Positions 1 through 5,573 of a stretch of DNA of 6,177 nucleotides are shown here, piece by piece. The stretch spans positions 1 to 6,177 of the forward strand of contig CAMKAA010000069.1 of NCBI GenBank assembly GCA_946410365.1. Reading direction: 5' to 3'. Position 1 is the stretch's first letter; the number at the start of each line of letters is the position of its first letter. The notes beneath the pieces are model-generated. The model did no database searches and was not told where the DNA came from. It worked only from the letters and a program-made list of their open reading frames with translations. A program made the position numbers and the translations under genes. Source of the stretch: an uncultured Lachnospiraceae bacterium (lineage in GTDB: Bacteria > Bacillota_A > Clostridia > Lachnospirales > Lachnospiraceae).

Positions 1-562
1 CACTGGGCTGGAAGGTCATTCCGGCAATAGTGAAACTGATCTTGGAGCCGTTCGTAATCGCGCCCAGCAGCAGTACCGCGCCCAGCGCCGCGATTCCCAG
101 GATCCCGTAAAAATAAGTTCCCTTACGCAGAGAGTCGAACTTGCTGCGCAGGAGCGGGATCACCATGAGAAATACCATTCCGGCAAGCGAGATCAGAAGC
201 TGTTTCTGCGCCTTGGCCTGGTTGATCCTTGTGATCATGACAAGACCGATGCTCAGAAGCATCATGATATTGTTGATCATGAGCATATTGGCGCTTTTAT
301 AGAGAGTCCTGTAGAGCAGAGATGCCCCAAGGACGATCAAAAGCTGCAGAATGCCGAACGTAAAGATATACTCGTCCCCGGCAAGGATCGCCATAGTAAG
401 ATAGGCGTTTACCGTAAAGACGCCGAGACACAGTCTCTGCAGAGTCTCGCAGGTGCGCCTCACGTCCTTACCCGAAGGCAGAGCCACATAGGCGAGAAAT
501 GTGTAAAGAACCATGGAGGCCGCGATCATATATTTACTGTATGAAACTGCATAGGCCTGCAT
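1..562 (-). CDS. SEDS-family (FtsW/RodA/SpoVE-like) cell-cycle membrane protein, N-terminal 187 residues
   Basis: Partial gene whose 3' part lies beyond the left edge. The ATG at 562-560 follows a near-perfect AAAGGAGGTG ribosome-binding site. The 187 visible residues form about six hydrophobic segments (roughly 10-27, 43-60, 65-83, 93-111, 120-138, 150-168). Residues 100 onward align by eye with the start of SpoVE/FtsW: an LLSIGLVMITRI helix in place of TIGLIMVYSAS, then the loop ITNGSKISFTIAGMTFQPS (169-187), matching the family's NGxxxW...FxxQPSE loop. SEDS proteins are peptidoglycan glycosyltransferases that polymerise lipid II with a class B PBP partner, so a PBP gene further downstream would be expected. 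The catalytic Asp region is outside the window. About 90 residues with three helices precede the SEDS core, more than in SpoVE. Whether it serves septation, elongation or sporulation cannot be told. It follows the U32 gene after 51 bases with no terminator visible. Confidence 0.85.
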   Translation of the reverse strand, partial: MQAYAVSYSKYMIAASMVLYTFLAYVALPSGKDVRRTCETLQRLCLGVFTVNAYLTMAILAGDEYIFTFGILQLLIVLGASLLYRTLYKSANMLMINNIMMLLSIGLVMITRINQAKAQKQLLISLAGMVFLMVIPLLRSKFDSLRKGTYFYGILGIAALGAVLLLGAITNGSKISFTIAGMTFQPS

Positions 563-567
563 TTCTT

Positions 568-577
568 CACCTCCTTT
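568..577 (-). promoter_or_regulatory. Strong ribosome-binding site of the SEDS gene
   Basis: The minus strand reads AAAGGAGGTG followed by a 5-base spacer (AAGAA, 567-563) and ATG. This almost full anti-Shine-Dalgarno match fixes the start at 562. It is the strongest site in the window, suggesting that this last visible gene of the cluster is translated independently and not only by coupling. Confidence 0.85.
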
Positions 578-613
578 AAACAGTTAAATCCGTACTATAG
601 TAATGAGCCTTCA

Positions 614-2854
614 TCAGAGAGCGCTCTTGCGGTAATGTCCGGTAGTGTATTCCCTAAATACCTGCTGCGCATCCTTATCTTCGCCTCCCGAGCTGTACCA
701 GCGAAGGATCTGCTCCGTCTCGGAGCCGCTTTCTGTCGTAAATGCACAGATCCACCCTGACGCTTCACTGATCACAGGGTCTCCCTTTTTTACAAAGCTG
801 TGAAGAGAAAGCGGAAGGCTGTTGTAGATCACGTTGCTGCAGTGTCCGCAGACGCAGCGGACCGGGAAGCGCATTCCCTTGCGGTCCTCGAGAGCAAAGA
901 ATCCCTGCTCTCTGTGGCTGCACATACCTGCCGTTTTCTTCACGCATCCGGCAGTGATCATCATCGGGATCCTGCCGTATACCTGAAGAAGCTGCCGATC
1001 TGCCGCGTCCTTCATGAGGGGAACCATGTCCCTCGAGGACAGTTCCCAGCCGAGACTTAGTTTATCGCAATCTTCAAGGAGAAGGTCCCTTGCCGCCGTA
1101 TTCCACTGATATAAAGAGCCGTCGCCGATGACAAGCCCCTCATAGCGGATCTGCCGCAAAATATCGATCTCCTCGGGGTTTCTTGCCATCACACCGCGAA
1201 ATCCCATTCCGGTAAGCTTCCTGACTCTGTCCCTGCTGCCGACCCGGCACACATGGGGCAGAGCGATCAGGCAATTCGCCCGCTCCTCTTTAGTAAGAAT
1301 CTCCATGATCTTCGGAGTTTCTTCCACAATAATGTTCTGTATTCCGCATTTCCGGGCGGCTCTGAACTGCTCAGCGGTTGTGACCTGGGCCCATACTTCG
1401 GGGCGCTTCAGGTCTGTACCCGGTTCTTCACCGGCTGATCTGTACCTGTCAGTGTCCGTTAATGCGGTTTCTGTGACGGCAGCACTTCCTTCCGGTTTCG
1501 CTGCGCTTTCAAGGATCTTCTCCTCCAGCGCTTCCAGCGCATCGCGCCGAAGCGCGTTCAGGGAAGCAACCGGGAGAAAAACATCCCCCGACACTTCCAC
1601 TTCCAATGTATCAAATTCGAAGAGAGAATCTCCGGTCTTTCTAAGGCGCCGCTCGATCTCCTGCGCGTTGATCGGACGTTTGTCGGCGGTCTGAACGGTC
1701 TCTCCTGTGACCTCTGCCGTGACAGCTGCTTCGCTGCTATAGAGGGGAGGAGCAGTCACAGTGATCTTCGCCGCTTCTCCCGGCCTGAAAACCGCACTGC
1801 CGAGGATCGGTCTTTTGGCGGTCTCTCTGAGGTACTTCTCTTCGATCTGCGCAAGGAGTCCGTCATCGGTCCCGGCGTATCCGGGCTTCCCGATCGTCAG
1901 CAGTTCTCTTCCGTTTCTCTTATAATAATAGCCTGTGCTCAGGTCGGCGCGAAGATACAGGGACTTCAGTCTTCGCATATCCTCCGCTTCGATCTTCCAC
2001 GGCTTTTTCCGTCCTTCCGCGTCCCACTCCACGTAATAGTCAATATACTTTCTGTAAAGCGCGGTGACCCCTGCCGCATAGTGGGGGCTCTTCATCCTGC
2101 CCTCTATTTTGAAAGAATCGATCCCTGCGTCAATGAGGTCAGGGAGGATCTCCAGTACACAGAGGTCTCTCATAGAAAGCGGATAGTGCTCCTTTCCCTT
2201 TCCGAGACCGGCTTCCCTGCCCTCCTCGTCCAGGATCCTGTAAGGAAGCCGGCACGTGCCCGCGCATCTGCCCCGGTTGCCGCTCCTTCCTCCCAAAAAG
2301 CTTGAGATCAGGCAGCGCCCCGAATAGGAATAGCACATAGCGCCGTGGATGAAACTTTCTACTTCTACAGGCTCTTCCCGCTTAATGGTCCTGATCTCCT
2401 CCAGGGAGAGTTCCCTGGCCGGAACGACCCTGCGAACTCCGAGTTTCTTTAGAAAGCGCACGGATTCCGGCGATGACGAGGACAGCTGCGTGGAGGCATG
2501 CAGTTCCAGTCCGGGACAGCGCTCATGGAGCACCTTAAGGACCCCCAGGTCCTGTACGATCACGCCGTCCAGTCCCTTCCCGTACAGGTTCATGGCAAAA
2601 CCCACCGTCTCCTCAAGTTCGCTCTCCTTGGTCAGGACATTCAGTGTAAGGTACACCTTCCTGCCGAAAATATGGGCTTCCCGGATCGATCTTATGATAT
2701 CTTCTTCTGTAAAGTTCTCCGCATACGCTCTGGCGCCGAATTTCTCTCCGCCCAGATAGACCGCGTCCGCGCCGGCCTTCAGCGCGCCAAGAAAGGCTTT
2801 CCTGCTGCCGGCAGGCGCCAGCAGTTCAGGAAGTTTCGTCCTGCCGCTCGTCAT
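614..2854 (-). CDS. U32-family protein (DUF3656-type long form), probable Fe-S-dependent RNA hydroxylation factor
   Basis: 746 residues. The N-terminal U32 TIM-barrel (about 8-270) opens with PELLAPAGSRKAFLGALKAG (9-28), then GADAVYLGG, ELHASTQLSS (117-126) and the U32 signature ESFIHGAMCYSYSGRCLISS (166-185), and ends with FKIEGRMKSPHYAAG (248-262). Cysteines 174, 181, 197 and 232 have nearly the spacing of the four [4Fe-4S] ligands reported for UbiU; C201 is extra. Residues about 290-445 resemble the DUF3656 middle domain, followed by a linker (450-485) and a C-terminal region (485-746) with a second Cys set (637, 645, 667, 669, 672). Long U32/DUF3656 proteins include E. coli RlhA (23S rRNA C2501 hydroxylation); shorter relatives are TrhP (tRNA U34) and UbiU/UbiV. 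Despite the name 'peptidase U32', proteolysis is poorly supported, so an RlhA-like cytoplasmic role is the best inference. The start is supported by AGGAGAC 7 bases upstream, overlapping the zapA stop codon. Confidence 0.9.
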   Translation of the reverse strand: MTSGRTKLPELLAPAGSRKAFLGALKAGADAVYLGGEKFGARAYAENFTEEDIIRSIREAHIFGRKVYLTLNVLTKESELEETVGFAMNLYGKGLDGVIVQDLGVLKVLHERCPGLELHASTQLSSSSPESVRFLKKLGVRRVVPARELSLEEIRTIKREEPVEVESFIHGAMCYSYSGRCLISSFLGGRSGNRGRCAGTCRLPYRILDEEGREAGLGKGKEHYPLSMRDLCVLEILPDLIDAGIDSFKIEGRMKSPHYAAGVTALYRKYIDYYVEWDAEGRKKPWKIEAEDMRRLKSLYLRADLSTGYYYKRNGRELLTIGKPGYAGTDDGLLAQIEEKYLRETAKRPILGSAVFRPGEAAKITVTAPPLYSSEAAVTAEVTGETVQTADKRPINAQEIERRLRKTGDSLFEFDTLEVEVSGDVFLPVASLNALRRDALEALEEKILESAAKPEGSAAVTETALTDTDRYRSAGEEPGTDLKRPEVWAQVTTAEQFRAARKCGIQNIIVEETPKIMEILTKEERANCLIALPHVCRVGSRDRVRKLTGMGFRGVMARNPEEIDILRQIRYEGLVIGDGSLYQWNTAARDLLLEDCDKLSLGWELSSRDMVPLMKDAADRQLLQVYGRIPMMITAGCVKKTAGMCSHREQGFFALEDRKGMRFPVRCVCGHCSNVIYNSLPLSLHSFVKKGDPVISEASGWICAFTTESGSETEQILRWYSSGGEDKDAQQVFREYTTGHYRKSAL

Positions 2855-2861
2855 TGAATCT

Positions 2862-2868
2862 GTCTCCT
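2862..2868 (-). promoter_or_regulatory. Ribosome-binding site of the U32 gene, overlapping the zapA stop
   Basis: The minus strand reads TAGGAGACAGATTCAATG. The zapA stop TAG (2869-2867) supplies the first bases of AGGAGAC, with a 7-base spacer to the ATG at 2854. This decides the start and implies that ribosomes terminating on zapA are placed to re-initiate on the U32 gene. Confidence 0.8.
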
Positions 2869-3196
2869 ATTTTTTCTTCTCAGCGCTCTGAAGCTTCATC
2901 TGCGCTGCCACGAGTTCGTGTTTGATATCATAGAGATCATTCTCTTTTTTGTCAACAATGCCTTGCAGTTCCTCATTTTTCGCGACGGCTTTAAAGTAGT
3001 CGTCCGCGATATTGAGATTGAGAAGAAGCTGCCTCATGTCCACCGGAAGCTTTCCGTAGTCCGGATCGGCACTGAGTTCGTCGATCTTGCCGTTAATATA
3101 CTCGGCGACTTTAAGAAGATACTCCTCGCTCTCGTAGCCGCTGAGGGTGTAGGTTCTGCCTCCGATCACTACCTGTGCATCAGTCTTTTCATTCAT
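2867..3196 (-). CDS. zapA: Cell division protein ZapA
   Basis: 109 residues, the usual ZapA length. ZapA binds FtsZ in the cytoplasm and bundles its filaments to stabilise the Z-ring. The N-terminal globular part (about 7-40) shows the family pattern VVIGGRTYTLSGYESEEYLLKVA, a short beta hairpin followed by a helix with SEEYL, then AEYINGKIDEL. A helix around PVDMRQLLLNLNIADDYFKA (51-70) is followed by a charged, coiled-coil-like C-terminal helix (70-109) rich in E, K, Q and D and ending in KKK. It starts 6 bases after the ruvB stop, with its ribosome-binding site inside the last ruvB codons, and is followed after 12 bases by the U32 gene. The ruvB-zapA-U32 linkage supports the call. No residue looks out of place. 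Confidence 0.9.
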   Translation of the reverse strand: MNEKTDAQVVIGGRTYTLSGYESEEYLLKVAEYINGKIDELSADPDYGKLPVDMRQLLLNLNIADDYFKAVAKNEELQGIVDKKENDLYDIKHELVAAQMKLQSAEKKK

Positions 3197-3202
3197 ACCG
3201 TC

Positions 3203-4249
3203 TTAGTCCTCCATGTACGGGAATCCAAGATGTGTATAGGCCTCCCGCGTTGCGACCCTTCCTCTGGGCGTCCTGTTGATCAGTCCGTTCTGCAGAAGAT
3301 AGGGTTCCACAAGATCTTCCAGAGTCCCGGAGTCTTCTCCGATGGCTGCGGCAAGCGTATCGAGGCCTGCCGGTCCACCCCCGAACTTCTCGATCAGAGT
3401 ATAGAGGAAGTTCCTGTCAGCCCTGTCCAGACCCATGCGGTCCACATCCATAAGATCCAGTGCAGTGCGCGCAATGTCCAAAGTGATCTTTCCGTCATAT
3501 CTGACCTGAGCGTAATCCCTGACACGCTTAAGGATCCTGTTGGCCAGCCTGGGCGTGCCGCGGCTTCTGCGGGCCAGTTCCACGGCGCCCTCGTCGTCAA
3601 TGGGCACCCGCAGCTTTTTCGCGCTGGCCATAACGATCTGTTTAAGTTCCCCGGTATTATAGAATTCCAGCCTGTGGATCTCTCCGAACCTGTCCCTTAA
3701 AGGGGCTGAGAGCAGTCCCGCCCTCGTCGTCGCGCCTATCAGCGTAAATCTGGGGAGTTCCAGACGGATGGATTTGGCCGCCGCGCCCTTTCCGATCAGG
3801 ATATCGATGGCAAAATCCTCCATAGCGGGGTACAGCACCTCTTCCACCTGTTTGTTCAGGCGGTGGATCTCGTCGACGAACAGGATGTCGTTCTCTTTAA
3901 GACCGTTTAGGATCGCCGCCATTTCCCCCGGCTTCTCGATCGCGGGCCCGCTGGTGACTCTTATATTGACGCCCATCTCATTGGCAATGATCCCCGAGAT
4001 CGTAGTCTTGCCAAGTCCCGGAGGCCCGTAAAAAAGCAGGTGGTCCAAAGGCTCCCCTCTCTGCTTGGCCGCCGCGATAGAGATCCCAAGGCTCTCCTTG
4101 ATCTTACTCTGTCCTATATATTCGCTCAGCCGCTGCGGCCTGAGTGTTCCCTCAATGCGGCTGTCTTCTTCGGTGAAATTGGTTTCTATCGTTCTTCTCT
4201 GCATAAGCTTATCTTCGAATTTCGCTCCTTGATCTTTAGCCCGGTTCAT
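3203..4249 (-). CDS. ruvB: Holliday junction branch migration ATPase RuvB
   Basis: 348 residues. RuvB is the AAA+ hexameric motor that pumps DNA through the RuvA-bound Holliday junction. Visible motifs are Walker A GPPGLGKT (75-82, Lys81), Walker B DEIH (126-129), sensor 1 GATTRAG (172-178), the arginine finger in LRDRFG (Arg187, equivalent to E. coli Arg174), sensor 2 in [11 protein letters not shown] (Arg230), and the C-terminal winged-helix DNA-binding domain (about 275-348) with [16 protein letters not shown] and RTPRGR. All key residues are present. The start is uncertain: the ATG at 4249 lies 12 bases after the ruvA stop but has no clear Shine-Dalgarno. The in-frame ATG at 4204 ([10 protein letters not shown]) would give 333 residues, close to the 334 of B. 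subtilis RuvB, but its nearest AAGGAG is about 20 bases upstream, which is too far. The longer form is given; coupling to ruvA could start it. Confidence 0.96.
   Translation of the reverse strand: MNRAKDQGAKFEDKLMQRRTIETNFTEEDSRIEGTLRPQRLSEYIGQSKIKESLGISIAAAKQRGEPLDHLLFYGPPGLGKTTISGIIANEMGVNIRVTSGPAIEKPGEMAAILNGLKENDILFVDEIHRLNKQVEEVLYPAMEDFAIDILIGKGAAAKSIRLELPRFTLIGATTRAGLLSAPLRDRFGEIHRLEFYNTGELKQIVMASAKKLRVPIDDEGAVELARRSRGTPRLANRILKRVRDYAQVRYDGKITLDIARTALDLMDVDRMGLDRADRNFLYTLIEKFGGGPAGLDTLAAAIGEDSGTLEDLVEPYLLQNGLINRTPRGRVATREAYTHLGFPYMED
3207..3212 (-). promoter_or_regulatory. zapA ribosome-binding site inside the 3' end of ruvB
   Basis: The minus strand reads ATGGAGGACTAA at the end of ruvB (Met-Glu-Asp-stop). 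GGAGGA within it lies 10 bases upstream of the zapA ATG (3196). The site is good and supports both the zapA start and ruvB-zapA translational coupling. Confidence 0.75.
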
Positions 4250-4261
4250 CCGTTTACAGGT

Positions 4262-4930
4262 TTACAGATAGCGCAGCGCAGCCTTGAGAATGCTCTCTGT
4301 ATCGTCCAGTTCTTTCTGCTCTTTCTGCGCGCTCTCTTTACATGCGCGGACCGCCTTGACCGCCTCCGCTCTGGAGTATCCGAGTGCAGTGAGGGCTTCT
4401 ATAGCTTCCTCAGAGGCGCTGTCCTGTCCGCCTATGAAACCGGCTGTTCCTGTGCCTGATCCGCCTGCTCCCGAAATCCCTGCATTCCCTGCTGCTATAG
4501 CAAGCATTTCCGCGTCATGCATACCGGACACCTTGTCCCTGAGGTCGATGATCACTCTCTCTGCAGTCTTCTTGCCGATGCCGGGGGCCCTTGAGATCAT
4601 CTTGGAATCCCCGGTCATGATCGCGAATCGCAGATCATCCGCCGTCCCCACACTAAGAAGCGCAAGTCCGCCTTTAGGTCCGATCCCGCTCACTGTGATC
4701 AGAAGTTTAAAGAGCTCAAGGTCTTCTCTGGAACCGAATCCGTACAGTGCGATCTGGTCTTCCCGCAGATATGTATAAGTGTAGATCAGTACTTCCTCAT
4801 CGCGCCCTGCGGCGGCCAGTCTCTGCACTGTCTCACCCGCGACCCGCACCTCGTATCCGACGCCGCCGACATCTATTACCGCGGTCCCCTCATAGAGAGC
4901 CGCGACATAACCTCTTAAAAATGCAATCAT
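4262..4930 (-). CDS. ruvA: Holliday junction branch migration protein RuvA
   Basis: 222 residues. RuvA tetramers recognise and flatten Holliday junctions and recruit RuvB. Domain I is the OB fold, MIAFLRGYVAALYEGTAVID to about residue 65, with YLREDQIALYGF (54-65). Domain II carries two helix-hairpin-helix motifs, VSGIGPKGGLALLS (80-93) and APGIGKKTAERVIIDLRDK (115-133). Domain III (about 173-222), which contacts RuvB, has EEAIEALTALGYSRAEAVKAV. The flexible linker (about 141-172) is long and rich in Gly, Ala and Ser, which accounts for the protein being some 20 residues above the usual 200. AAGGAGC (4945-4939) lies 8 bases before the ATG. This is the first gene of the minus-strand cluster, directly behind a good sigma-A-type promoter, with ruvB 12 bases downstream. 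Confidence 0.96.
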   Translation of the reverse strand: MIAFLRGYVAALYEGTAVIDVGGVGYEVRVAGETVQRLAAAGRDEEVLIYTYTYLREDQIALYGFGSREDLELFKLLITVSGIGPKGGLALLSVGTADDLRFAIMTGDSKMISRAPGIGKKTAERVIIDLRDKVSGMHDAEMLAIAAGNAGISGAGGSGTGTAGFIGGQDSASEEAIEALTALGYSRAEAVKAVRACKESAQKEQKELDDTESILKAALRYL

Positions 4931-4965
4931 TAAAACACGCTCCTTGAAGCAAGTAATTGAACTTC

Positions 4966-4994
4966 ATTATACATCCGCGGCATACCTTTGACAA
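4966..4994 (-). promoter_or_regulatory. Probable sigma-A promoter for ruvA and the minus-strand cluster
   Basis: On the minus strand, TTGTCA (4994-4989, 5 of 6 to the -35 consensus) and a perfect TATAAT (4971-4966) are separated by exactly 17 bases. Transcription would start near 4959, giving a leader of about 28 bases that contains the ruvA ribosome-binding site. The -35 lies in the loop of the inverted repeat at 4978-5000, so a protein bound there could repress it. No Bacillus-type LexA box (GAAC-N4-GTTC) was found nearby. Confidence 0.7.
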
Positions 4995-5000
4995 ATGCCG
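4978..5000. promoter_or_regulatory. Perfect inverted repeat CGGCAT-N11-ATGCCG, candidate operator with T-N11-A layout
   Basis: Arms CGGCAT (4978-4983) and ATGCCG (4995-5000) are exact reverse complements around an 11-base centre. The inner bases give T-N11-A, the arrangement typical of LysR-type regulator sites. It lies between the divergent genes, covers the ruvA -35 box and sits just upstream of the candidate leuD -10. No LysR gene is in the window. A 6-base dyad could also arise by chance, so this is a candidate only. Confidence 0.4.
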
Positions 5001-5032
5001 AAGTTTCCATTGTTTCTATAATGTGTTAATAT
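4988..5032 (+). promoter_or_regulatory. Candidate promoter region of the leuD-leuC pair
   Basis: Two readings are possible. First, perfect TTGACA (4988-4993) and perfect TATAAT (5017-5022), but with a 23-base spacer, far above the usual 17. Second, TTTCCA (5004-5009), a 17-base spacer and an extended -10, TG-T-TAATAT (5024-5032), with weaker hexamers but correct geometry. An imperfect dyad, CATTGT-N4-ATAATG (5008-5023), overlaps the TATAAT. Either start leaves a leader of only about 30-40 bases, with no room for a T-box or attenuator. Confidence 0.5.
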
Positions 5033-5068
5033 AAAACAACGCAAAAATATACGAAAAGGAGCGCTTCT

Positions 5069-5539
5069 ATGGGTAAAGTATTCCGTTTTAACAAAGATGT
5101 GGACACCGATCAGATCATCGCTTCCCAGTATCTTCTCTATCCTACTGTGGATGAAATGAAAGCTCACACATTCGAATCTCTGGATGCGAATTTCGCATCT
5201 GATGTAAAGCCCGGCGATTATGTCGTCGCGGACAGCAATTTCGGCTGCGGTTCCTCCCGCGAGCAGGCACCCGCTGTCCTCAAGGCTCTGGGCGTTCGTG
5301 CCGTCCTGGCACCTTCCTTTGCCCGGATCTTCTACAGAAATTCCATCAATATCGGACTCCCCGCCATTGTCTGCGACGGTCTCTATGACGCGGTAAAGAC
5401 AGGCGACGAGATCGACCTGGATATGGAGAAAGGCATCGTGACTTTCGGGGAGCAGACCTTCTCCTGCACGAAACTTCCCGTTCATCTTCAGAAGATCCTT
5501 GACCGGGGCGGCCTGATCAGTTCTCTGGATGAAATGTGA
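5069..5539 (+). CDS. leuD: 3-isopropylmalate dehydratase-type small subunit (aconitase-superfamily swivel domain)
   Basis: 156 residues, the compact archaeal/clostridial form (E. coli LeuD is about 200). It pairs with the large subunit encoded next to form a [4Fe-4S] hydro-lyase that isomerises a hydroxy-acid through dehydration and rehydration; in leucine synthesis this is 2- to 3-isopropylmalate. Visible are DVDTDQI (10-16), the substrate-loop YLLYP (21-25), the swivel-domain signature NFGCGSSREQAP (57-68) and FARIFYRNSINIGLP (84-98). In methanogen homologues the equivalent loop helps separate isopropylmalate from homocitrate enzymes; YLLY looks closer to the isopropylmalate type as I recall it, which is not decisive. 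AAAGGAG (5055-5061) lies 7 bases before the ATG. The gene diverges from ruvA and precedes the large subunit by 34 bases, the reverse of the usual leuC-leuD order. Homoaconitase or 2,3-dimethylmalate dehydratase small subunits are alternatives. Confidence 0.88.
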   Translation: MGKVFRFNKDVDTDQIIASQYLLYPTVDEMKAHTFESLDANFASDVKPGDYVVADSNFGCGSSREQAPAVLKALGVRAVLAPSFARIFYRNSINIGLPAIVCDGLYDAVKTGDEIDLDMEKGIVTFGEQTFSCTKLPVHLQKILDRGGLISSLDEM

Positions 5540-5560
5540 ACACCCGGCAATATTCGTTAT

Positions 5561-5566
5561 GGAGGA
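5561..5566 (+). promoter_or_regulatory. Ribosome-binding site choosing the large-subunit start
   Basis: GGAGGA (5561-5566) lies 7 bases before the ATG at 5574. An in-frame ATG at 5559 overlaps this site and has no site of its own, so 5574 is preferred. A further in-frame ATG follows at 5580. Confidence 0.75.
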
Positions 5567-5573
5567 AACCACT

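Noticed and set aside
563..613. Possible promoter or terminator between the U32 and SEDS genes
   Set aside because: A TATAGT (599-594, minus strand) resembles a -10, but no -35 is found at a useful distance. The palindromes ACTATAGT and AGAGCGCTCT (618-627) are short and have no U-run, so neither a promoter nor a terminator is supported.
614..2854. Annotation of the U32 protein as a collagenase-like protease
   Set aside because: The name is historical. The conserved cysteine set matches Fe-S-binding U32 proteins acting in RNA or quinone hydroxylation, and no protease catalytic site is evident.
2918..3700. 260-residue plus-strand open frame opposite zapA and ruvB
   Set aside because: It lies antisense across two well-recognised genes and its translation resembles no family I know. 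It is explained by codon bias of the opposite strand.
4284..4778. 164-residue plus-strand open frame opposite ruvA
   Set aside because: It is a Ser/Pro/Ala-rich shadow of the ruvA codons with no recognisable motif, while ruvA shows all its domains on the other strand.
5023..5068. T-box or leucine attenuator ahead of leuD
   Set aside because: The leader is only about 30-40 bases, with no specifier stem, no leucine-codon-rich leader peptide and no terminator hairpin.
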